NCBI GenBank assembly: GCA_004194705.1
Contig: SADC01001282.1
Coordinates: 806,001-870,000 of the forward strand
DNA length: 64,000 bases
From: Ditylenchus dipsaci
Lineage: Eukaryota > Nematoda > Chromadorea > Rhabditida > Anguinidae
Direction: 5' to 3'
Below the pieces are notes generated by a model that searched no databases, was not told where the DNA came from, and saw only the letters and a list, made by a program, of their open reading frames with translations. Below, in pieces: positions 56,390-64,000 of this stretch; position 1 is the stretch's first letter; every line of letters begins with the position of its first letter. A program made the position numbers and the translations under genes.

Positions 56390-57034
56390 GAGTAGCGCCG
56401 ATTCTTTTTTTTAAAAGTCAAGTAAAGAGTACCTAATTTATGTCCCAGACTCCGAAAAAAAGTACAAAAGATATTTATTAGTCACAACTTCCGTACACTG
56501 TCCTACCCCCAAGCCTAAGGGCTAAGTCTAAACTTGATATTTTAAAGAGTAGCTACAGCGATTTCGGGAAGTCAGGTTTATGAGGGGGAGGGGGATTCGC
56601 TGCTAGCGCCAAAAATATCTGGGAATTTTATGGAGAGGTGTCAATAGTACAGCCATTTTGGGCTGTTTGCCGGAACTATGCGCCGGTGTCTAGCTTACTA
56701 AACATATAAGTCAAAGGACAAAATAATGCTTCTTTCAAAAATTCAATTATGTTTTTCGTTACATGGCCAGTTAAAAACAAGATCACCATCAAAATATACA
56801 CAAACAAAAAATTGCTAAATAGCCGAAAAAAAATTGGTCATAAGTGAAGATAAAGCAAATAAATCAATTGATGGTAGAGGTAAAGCCACAAGACAAAGGC
56901 ATCATGTGGCAAGATTGATGAGCCCCACTGCTCATCAAACACCTAGTTTTTAACAGATTGATGCACCCCCATCCAAATATCTCAGGTAGTGACACCAACT
57001 GGTCTGCTATTGGTTTTGCAGTTTCATGCAAATA
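56390..57034. other. No gene seen
   Basis: Mixed unique sequence; 56860-57030 is GC-richer and non-repetitive. No motif-bearing frame. Confidence 0.35.
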
Positions 57035-57276
57035 CCGTATATGCTCTATTAATTAGACACCCCTAAGTTCAAAATCGTGTTTTTGGCATTGTGCTTTTGA
57101 CCCACTTTTTGATCACTTCTCTCAGGCAAGTTACCACCCATTTTGTAGCTAGAAAGATGAGCTATCAAATGGTTGGTAACTTGCCTGAGAGAAGTGATCA
57201 AAAAGTGGGCCAAAAACACAATGCCAAAAACACGATTTTGAACTTAGGGGGTGTCTAATTAATAGAGCATATACGG
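57035..57276. mobile_element. Palindromic TA-type MITE (CCGTATATGCTCTATTAATT)
   Basis: Ends CCGTATATGCTCTATTAATT and complement, TA on both sides. Nearly the whole element is a perfect palindrome (aaaatcgtgtttttggcatt; agtgatcaaaaagtgggcca). Confidence 0.88.
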
Positions 57277-57468
57277 TAGTCAATTTACTCTGATAACGAA
57301 AATGTTTGGATGCTAATTAGGGTCACACGCAGGCGGGAACCCAACCGGTCTAGATACAGTTAAGCCTCGATATAACGCACACCCTGGGCTGGGTCTTAAC
57401 CGTTTGATATATCCAAGGTTGACTGTATTCGAACTTTTCGGTTAAATTAATCTGACCGTATACTCGTA

Positions 57469-57894
57469 CAGTCAAACCTCGATAAGCCGGCACCCCCAAA
57501 AGTTCGTTCCAGCCTTGGGTCCGACACTTTTATTGACCCAATTTTGGAAAACTTTTTCCAGTTCTGTTTTTACGGTATGGTCGGATATATCGTCAGGATT
57601 CCGATTTTGCCGGTCGTTTTTTGAAAAGAAAACAAAATTTGGGTTAAAAAAAAACCTCGATAAGTCGGCACCCTTTTTCAAAAAAGGGGTGCCGGCTTAT
57701 TGAGTTTTTGATTTTTCAATGATGAAATTGCAGGATTTTTAAAAAACGATCGGCAAAATCGGAATCCTGACAATATTTCCGACCAGACCGTAAAAAGAGA
57801 ACTTGAAAAAGCTTTCAAAAATTAGGTTTAAAAAAGTGTCGGACCCAAGGCTGGAACGAATTTTTGGGGGTGCAGGCTTATCGAAGTTTGACTG
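57469..57894. mobile_element. Pogo-type palindromic MITE (CCGGCACC variant)
   Basis: Ends CAGTCAAACCTCGATAAGCC / ggcttatcgaagtttgactg; core aagttcgttccagccttggg; inner second end aaacctcgataagtcggcac. A 70-bp minimal relative lies at about 57357-57427. Confidence 0.88.
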
Positions 57895-58096
57895 TGTCCA
57901 AAAGGGCCCCCTCCCCCCAGATCTCATTTATCCGTGTTTACTACCCAATTTGAAAATGGTCTAGATTTTTGTTGTTCGAAACGCCATCATTTGCTTGTTT
58001 GATGATAAGGAGTTCAACTACGCTAAAAACGCCTGAGTTACCCGCCTAAATGAAGAGTTACCAGTTCGGTGGAATAAGTCTGGTAAAGGCCAGATA

Positions 58097-58348
58097 CCGT
58101 ATTTCCTCTAATATAACCACCGGTGGGTTTATTTTTCAAACCCCTTCTGAGGTGTGGATTTATTAGAGTCATTTTGAGATTTTTGTGGCTTCAACCAAAA
58201 TCCAAAAAGCGGAATCGGTAGAGCTCGTGGGAACTAAGAAAACGCAAAAAACAGCTTTGCAGAATTTTTACTCTGTTCCGAGATACAGACACTGGAAGTT
58301 GAGGGGGTGGGTTTATTAGAGCGGGTGGTTATATTAGAGGAAATACGG
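58097..58348. mobile_element. Pogo-type palindromic MITE (CCGTATTTC family, copy 3)
   Basis: Ends CCGTATTTCCTCTAATATAA and exact complement, TA on both sides; internal ggaatcggtagagctcgtgg as in copies 1 and 2. Confidence 0.85.
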
Positions 58349-58377
58349 TAGCTGGAAACCAGATTAAATGAGGGGAA

Positions 58378-58830
58378 AAGCTACTTAGATTCGAAAATCC
58401 GGCCTGGGTGGCGCAGTAGGTAAGCATAAAATTGTGCACAGGTTCGATCCCACGTGGTGGCACGCTATTTGATTTGGCTTATTTGACCAATTTTTCGCGG
58501 TAATTCGACTTTTCTAGCGCCATATTCGGAACCAGTGCCCCAATTACGGTATTCTCTCTAATAAACCCACACCCCTCGTTTTTTGACTAGGATCTTGGAG
58601 TTAGGGTCACTTTTAATTGACAATTTTAAGATATTTTGGGGATAGAAAAATAATCCCACAGTGTGATTATTGGATAGAATACGCTACCCCTAAAAATTGG
58701 TCAAAGAAGACAAAATAAATAGCTTGCCACCACGTGGGATCGAACCTGTGCAAGATTTTGTGCCAAAAGCACAAATGCTTACGCACTGCGCCATCGAGAC
58801 CAAATTTTTAAAACTAAGTAGCTTCCCCCC
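58378..58830. repeat. Convergent pair of tRNA-like units, copy 3
   Basis: Left unit 58400-58466 (ggcctgggtggcgcagtagg, GGTTCGATCCC, acgtggtggcac); right unit 58727-58802 inverted (ccaccacgtgggatcgaacc, ctgcgccatcgagacc). Between them lies a small TA-type MITE half (58545-58690). Confidence 0.65.
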
Positions 58831-59012
58831 CCACATCTAAGCTGAATAATTTTCTCACATGCAACCCTAGTGTTGACCCCGAAATCTATAAAGTAGAGTC
58901 GCTAGATTAAGTAGTAATTAGGAACACAAGCTCTGCACAAAACTTATTCTGCCCTGAGAGACAGACCATCAAAATTGAGGGGGATGGCTCTACTGAAAAA
59001 AGTACAACATTA

Positions 59013-59137
59013 AAGTCAAATCTCGATACTATAACACCCCAGACCAGTGTCTACCTAAAGCTTCGCTCCAAGTTAAACTCTGATAGCCTAACACCCTGGC
59101 CCGATCCCTATGCTGTCATATTATTGAGGTTGGACTG
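59013..59137. mobile_element. Degenerate pogo-type MITE
   Basis: agtcaaatctcgatactataac / ttattgaggttggactg at the ends, with ccagtgtctacc and accctggcccgatcc inside. Confidence 0.55.
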
Positions 59138-59529
59138 TGTTGCCAAGTTTTTAAAAATCTGTCTGAAAAGAAGTCAGAATAAAAATTTTATGTTTTGATT
59201 GCTAGTTTATTGACTACAAAACACGCTCACACACCCACCAATCCACAATGGTAACTCAACTTTGCAGCAGCAGCAGCCTCCACCAGGCCAATTAAAAACT
59301 GCCAGGAAGTCCGGTGTAATAATTGTCGCTTGTTTTGTGTAAAGTTACAAGCCGACAATAAAGAAAAAAGGGCAAAAGTGGAGTGTAGAATTTCAATGTT
59401 TAGTTTTGAGGCAGCAGATTTAGCAGGAATTGGCAACTTTCATTTGACAACAAAAAATAAATTTGAAAACTGCTCTAAAAGGGCACTATTCGCATTCACA
59501 CTTTGTCTCCAATAGTGTGGCAAAAGGGG

Positions 59530-59690
59530 ACCTTGTCCACAATGTGCGCCCCAAAATTTTAGCTTGGTCCCCCCTGTTGTTTTTCCTTGAAAAATGCCTT
59601 GGTCCCCCTATTGTTTTGAATGTGATCATCAAAACAATAGGGGGACCAAGCTAAAATTTTGGGGCGCACATTGTGGTCAAGTTCCGCAAA
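59530..59690. repeat. Palindrome with AGCTTGGTCCCCC
   Basis: ttgtccacaatgtgcgcccc pairs with ggggcgcacattgtggtcaa; aaaattttagcttggtcccc pairs with ggggaccaagctaaaatttt. Four copies of the CTTGGTCCCC / GGGGACCAAG motif within 100 bp. Confidence 0.8.
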
Positions 59691-59759
59691 AGGCTTAGTT
59701 AAATGACACGGAGAAAAATTTATGAATTTCAACCGTAAATTTTTTGGGCGCTTTTGCTG

Positions 59760-59985
59760 AGATTTTTTTAAAAAATTTTTGCACTGGCATGTAGCCATGG
59801 ATATTATCATTCTGAAAAGCTGTCCAACTTCTACCGAATTATTTTCAAAATAAACAGATTAATGGGTTTTGTTAAAAACGTCATGATTGTTAAAACCTTT
59901 TTAATACTTGAAAAACTTAAATTATGCAGTGGAAATTCATAGCCTGTAAAAACGCCAATATCCATGGTTACATGCCTGTGCAAAC
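59760..59985. repeat. Inverted repeat around GCATGTAGCCATGGATATT
   Basis: tggcatgtagccatggatat pairs with atatccatggttacatgcc; AT-rich middle. Confidence 0.6.
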
Positions 59986-60252
59986 AAGTTTAAAAAATCA
60001 CTGTAGAATTTTGAAGAAAATTTTACAATCCTAGGCTACACGTTAAAGCCTGTCCTAAGGAGCACTAGCCTATCCTAAGACTAAAGTCTAATCCTGAATT
60101 TAAAAAAGTTGAAAAACATGCAAAAAACAGTCAAAAAAATAAAATTTGTACCCCATCGCTGTTTTACCCTAAATTGACATCTTTTATAGCTTGACTCACT
60201 ATGAATATGCACATTCACATGAATCCAGGTGGACACCCTGAATTCAGGTATA

Positions 60253-61466
60253 CAGTCCACTCTCGATACAGTGTAGTGCGCGGGGACTGGAAAAATATAC
60301 ACTATATCGAGAGTTACACTATATCAAGAGTACACTATATCGAAGGTTTCCCAACAAAGCAGTCAATGTTGTACACTATATCGAGAGTTTTCGCCTTAAT
60401 GACCTGAACCCCAAATCAAAAAGATATTTTATTCGACAAAAACAATAATGGTACCATGTGAGAAATGAATTAACGGTTAGACGAGAAGTAACTGGTCATT
60501 TTTGATGTACATTTATGGCTTGTTCACGTTGTTCGAGTTAGTGTTAGAGTTCGAGTTCGGGTAAGAGGTGTTCATGTACTCAAAAATCCGAACTCTAACT
60601 CGAAAGTGTTCACGTACATCGAGTTAGAGTTCGAGGTCGCGCTTGAACGTGCTAATGTATATAGCTCAGATGGCTCAGAATTTCGCCCCTGAGCGGTCAA
60701 AAGCCACTAAAAGTTAGTTTTCAGGCCGTTTACTACAAGGGAATCCGAGTTATATGCATCATCACCTTCAAATTCGACCTCGAACTCGAGGTACGTCAAC
60801 ACCCTCGAGTTAGAGTTCGAGTTCGGATCAGAGGTGTTCACGTAATCAAAAACCCGAACTCTAATTCGAACTGTGACTCTAACTCGAACAACGTAAACAT
60901 GCCATTACATTATCATGTTTCTGTTTTTCGCCTCTCTTCGTAAAAATATTCTTCTGGTGCATCGGCAAAACTAAGCACCGCATGATCATCAGAATGCTGT
61001 TTTATATAATGACTGGCAAAATCAAACGCTCTATAAGCTTTCAACCGTCTCTTAATTGTTTCACCTTCACTGCCCTTCACTACATTTCTTTTCGGTTCTT
61101 TCAACCTCGGCAAAAAAGATCCAAGAATTCAATTGTAGCTCATCGTACCCTCTTATTAATGAATTTGGCGCTTTTATTTTTGGCAACTTCCATTACTGAT
61201 TTCTTCTAGTTCAAAGTAATCAAACCTCACTCTTTTCAGTACTTATTGCTCAATTTGCAAAAAACGGATAAATTTTCATTTTAGAGACAGCAATTTCAAT
61301 AAAATTAGAAAATATACACTTTATCGAGAGTTACACTGTATCGAGAGTGCACTATATCGAAGGTATGGTTCCTTATGTTTTTAAATTAACCAACCAAGTC
61401 GTAAAAAACATACACTGTATCGAGAGTTACACTGTATCGAGAGTGCACTATATCGAGAGTAGACTG
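60253..61466. mobile_element. Pogo-type element (1.2 kb) with nested MITE
   Basis: Ends CAGTCCACTCTCGATACAGTG and complement, TA on both sides; both ends have two or three extra copies of acactatatcgagagt. The interior has a nested MITE at about 60513-60902 (gttcgagttagagttcgag) and a 66-codon frame on the - strand (60913-61113: polar, ending FYEERRKTET) that I do not recognise. Confidence 0.8.
60513..60902. mobile_element. MITE of GAGTTAGAGTTCGAGTTCGG units, nested
   Basis: Ends ggcttgttcacgttgttcga and tcgaacaacgtaaacatgcc. Subterminal copies of ctcgaactctaactcg on each side. Confidence 0.75.
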
Positions 61467-61469
61467 TAT

Positions 61470-62505
61470 TCAGGTACGAGTGCCAAGCTAAAGAGAAACA
61501 AGAAAGCCAAAAAAAAATTCGAAGAGCATCATTTAATTCATAGTCGAATGTAAACACCATCTATTTTGTAGCCCATCCGGATAACTTGAATCTAAGGTTA
61601 AATATTACAAAAACTGTATTTCAAAAAAAATTAAAAATTTTCACCGTTTTCACTCACGAGCACCTTTTTCTACAACAAAAAAGAAAACAAAACAGGGAAG
61701 TAGAACATACTAAATACACTAATTCTTAAAAATTGGAAACATTTTTGTTCCAACAATAGATGCTGAATAGAGCTGATAAATTTCAGTCATCTATACATCC
61801 ATAGAAATTTTTAATGAGCTAATTCATTTGTTAGTTTTTTGCAGACAGTTGCAAGTCCAAGGGCACACACCACATTTGCTTAAGGTATTTGATTGGCCAA
61901 AAGTGTTCTTGTTAGATTTTTTCGGCTAATCGTTTTAATCAGGTTAATTCTTTATAATTGTTCAAACCAGACAATTATATTTAATTCAGTAGACATTTTG
62001 TAAAGGGAAATATTTATAAATGATCGCAAATCTTAATCCTTATTGATTAGGCCGGTTTCAGCAACCATTTATAAGATACTTTTGCTCTAATCGACGCAGA
62101 ATAGTTAATTTACTTACGAGATTGACCTAGGAAAAAATTATAGCCTGCTGAAAGTAACCAAAAACCACAGGGGGACCAAGGCATTTTTAGTGAATTTCGG
62201 GTTGCCTTGGGGGACCAAAGCATATTTTCATAGGATTCCAGGTTCGAATTTCTCCTCTCAGCAAACACAATTTTTTCTTTGGAAATAGCTTTAAAATGAT
62301 TTTAAAGGGATCAGTAACACTCAGAGTGGCTATATAAAAATCAGAAGCTAATGAGAAATTCGCGTTCATTTTTCAGAAATTTGCGGTCAGAATTAAATAC
62401 CACTCTCTTGTAAAAAAAGATGTTTTGAATGGAAATCAATTTTTTTGAAAAATTGTATTTTGAAAGGAAAGGGACAATTTAACATTTGAAGTAGAGACCA
62501 GGGTT
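61470..62505. other. No gene seen
   Basis: AT-rich; two GGGGGACCAAGG motifs near 62170-62215 and a B-box-like ccaggttcgaatttct near 62240. No coding motif. Confidence 0.4.
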
Positions 62506-62510
62506 CGCAG

Positions 62511-62684
62511 ATGAAAAAACGGAAAATCAGGATTTTGAACAAAAAATCTCTAAAAATCAGGATTTTGAACAAAAAAAATCTCCAAAAGTCAGGTAATCCC
62601 TGATTTTTGGCGATCGAAAATCAGGATTTGAATTGAAAAATCAGGAAATTCCTGATAAATCAGGACATCTGCGAACGCTGGTAG
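62511..62684. mobile_element. MITE with CCAGGGTTCGCAGATG ends
   Basis: ccagggttcgcagatg at the left pairs with catctgcgaacgctgg at the right; the interior repeats aaaatcaggattttgaac and its complement. Confidence 0.75.
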
Positions 62685-62926
62685 AGACTGTCATTCAGTA
62701 TGCTGTGATGTTGCGATGCGATATTTTTCGGCTTGAAAAATTGCGATGCGATATTCGATATTGTGTCTTTTTGGCTAAAGTACACTTTGCCCGTAGAGCT
62801 AAAACTTTGTTTTTTCAAGATCTAGGCATGTTTACTGCACTAAAACGAAAGAAAAGACAAAAACAAGCGTGGGACGGACGTTTTTTAAAAAAATGTGTTG
62901 GTCAAACCCATGGGTTATAATCATTT

Positions 62927-63057
62927 TCGGTAATATCTAAGGTAAGTGAGTGCGCGCATCTATAACCCTCAAGCCCTCGAAGAGTCCCCCAAAGGGGAAA
63001 ACGCAAATCACTCGAGAGTGACTCTGGATGCATAAAATATGTAGGCATACCAGAGTG
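62927..63057. repeat. Fold-back arm related to 17110-17790
   Basis: taaggtaagtgagtgcgcgc, cgcaaatcactcgagagtga and ctctggatgcat...gcataccagag are shared with the fold-back arms at 17.1-17.8 kb and 2.65-2.83 kb. Confidence 0.7.
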
Positions 63058-63081
63058 GAATTTGAAAATTAAGAATATAGT

Positions 63082-63787
63082 GGGCAGGAGTAAGATGCGG
63101 CAAATCACATTGCGACAAATCAAATTGCGGCAAAATCAGATTGCGGCAAATCAGATTGCGACAATTCAAATTGCGACAATTCAAATTGCGGCAAAATGAA
63201 ATTGCGGCAAAATCAAATTGCGACAATTCAAATTGCGGCAAAATCAAATTGCGGCATAAGTGGGAGGGTCACATTGGGCTGCTATTTGGGTTGATCGTTA
63301 TTTTAGGTGTTGTATACATGGTTAGCTATGTTCTAATGTTGAATTTAGTAGATTTAGTAGAGCAATTATGGTGCTGGTCAAGATTCGACACTTTTGCTGT
63401 CAAACAGCACATTATGCTGTTTGATTGTTTGCTGATTTTTGTACAGCTAGTCAATTTTTTGGTTTCTAGCAAAATCTCATCTCACAAACAAGCCTGTTTA
63501 GACGGCAGCTTATTGAGACCACATAGTGGTGGCAGATTAAGCATTACTTGGAAGTTTCAAATTTGATTACCGCAATTTAAATTGTCGCAATATGATTTGC
63601 CGCAATTTGATTTTGCCGCAATTTGAATTGTCGCAATTTGATTTTGCCGCAATTTGAATTGTCGCAATTTGAATTGTCGGAATTTCATTTTGCCGCAATT
63701 TGAATTGTCGCAATTTGATTTGCCGCAATCTGATTTTGCCGCAATTTGATTTGTCGCAATGTGATTTGCCGCATCTTACTCCTGCCC
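63082..63787. mobile_element. MULE-type non-autonomous element (706 bp), TSD AATATAGT
   Basis: Inverted ends of about 180 bp starting GGGCAGGAGTAAGATGCGGC and made of ATTGCGGCAAAATCAA / ATTGCGACAATTCAA units. AATATAGT is duplicated at 63074-63081 and 63788-63795. A 140-bp unique centre has no coding motif; repeated-peptide frames here are artefacts of the arrays. Confidence 0.88.
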
Positions 63788-64000
63788 AATATAGTTCCAA
63801 AAGATTTTAAATCTTTTTGAAAACTACCATTTCCATTTCTATTCTTGGAGGTTATTTATCCCTATTTTTTGACATACTCAAGTTTAAAAACTTTAATTTT
63901 TCATATTCACGCGGCAAAACGTGTATTCAAAATTTCTTTTTCTGGGTTTTTGATATAAAAAGAAAGAGCCAAAAAACAAAGCTTCAAAAAACCGGTTAAA

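Noticed and set aside
60913..61113. 66-codon - frame in the 1.2-kb pogo-type element as a transposase
   Set aside because: Too short, and no helix-turn-helix or Asp motif recognisable; left as an unassigned frame.
63082..63787. Interspersed regular repeats resembling a CRISPR array
   Set aside because: Units are imperfect, inverted at the other end, without unique spacers, and bounded by an 8-bp TSD; they are transposon ends. The genome is eukaryotic.

Overview
The window is AT-rich (roughly one third G+C) nuclear DNA of an animal, most likely an invertebrate. Evidence: genes split by GT-AG introns (some only 50-65 bp) ending in T-rich acceptors such as TTTTCAG or TTTTTAG, two host genes of animal families, and a dense mixture of metazoan transposons (LTR element, MULE/FLYWCH, pogo, mariner, hAT, many palindromic MITEs). 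A nematode or another small-genome invertebrate would fit; the sequence alone does not settle it. No prokaryotic operons, rRNA or CRISPR arrays are present.

Host genes. (1) A glycoside hydrolase family 31 gene of the MYORG/KIAA1161 type runs on the + strand from about 1606 to 23650 in 17 recognisable exons. Its 5' end is probably missing or unrecognised. Exons 2-14 cluster at 9.9-14.2 kb and exons 15-17 at 21.9-23.65 kb. The exon phases fit together except for three one-base losses in short homopolymers (exons 10 and 14) and one phase mismatch before exon 17. (2) A six-exon gene on the - strand (36419 to 30663) encodes a 324-residue, four-helix membrane protein resembling the LAPTM family. 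All its exon phases are consistent. No other convincing host gene is seen from 36.5 to 64 kb. That part is a mosaic of MITEs with a few islands of non-repetitive sequence.

Mobile DNA. GH31 intron 1 holds a young LTR element (3004-9650, - strand) with 927/928-bp LTRs that appear to differ at two positions, a 5-bp target duplication CTATA, a gag gene with coiled coil and CCHC knuckle, and no pol: a TR-GAG type non-autonomous retrotransposon. It sits inside an older repeat whose uninterrupted copy at 34.5-34.8 kb shows the empty site. The element is saturated, LTR to LTR, with the pentamer CTGGA on the + strand (TCCAG in the transcript). It also carries a long ORF inside the LTR. GH31 intron 14 holds a MULE (14812-16701, 8-bp TSD) with a FLYWCH gene, a 680-bp fold-back, and a 2-kb element built from GTTACGCG-type repeats. 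A decayed mariner (about 23.8-24.7 kb), a large inverted repeat (25.05-27.09 kb) and a broken but nearly full-length pogo/CENPB-type transposon (27326-29493) lie between the two genes. To the right there are a second FLYWCH-MULE derivative (53.09-54.86 kb), two MULE-type non-autonomous elements with exact 8-bp TSDs (44338-45970, 63082-63787), a hAT-type element (54926-56380), many pogo-type palindromic MITEs whose inverted ends co-vary, and convergent pairs of tRNA-like (pol III A/B box) units arranged as palindromes.

The features do not form one pathway. The host genes are an ER/Golgi- or surface-type glycosidase and an endo-lysosomal-type membrane protein. The rest records repeated transposon nesting, with truncated elements that keep DNA-binding (FLYWCH) or capsid (Gag) functions but lack catalytic ones.
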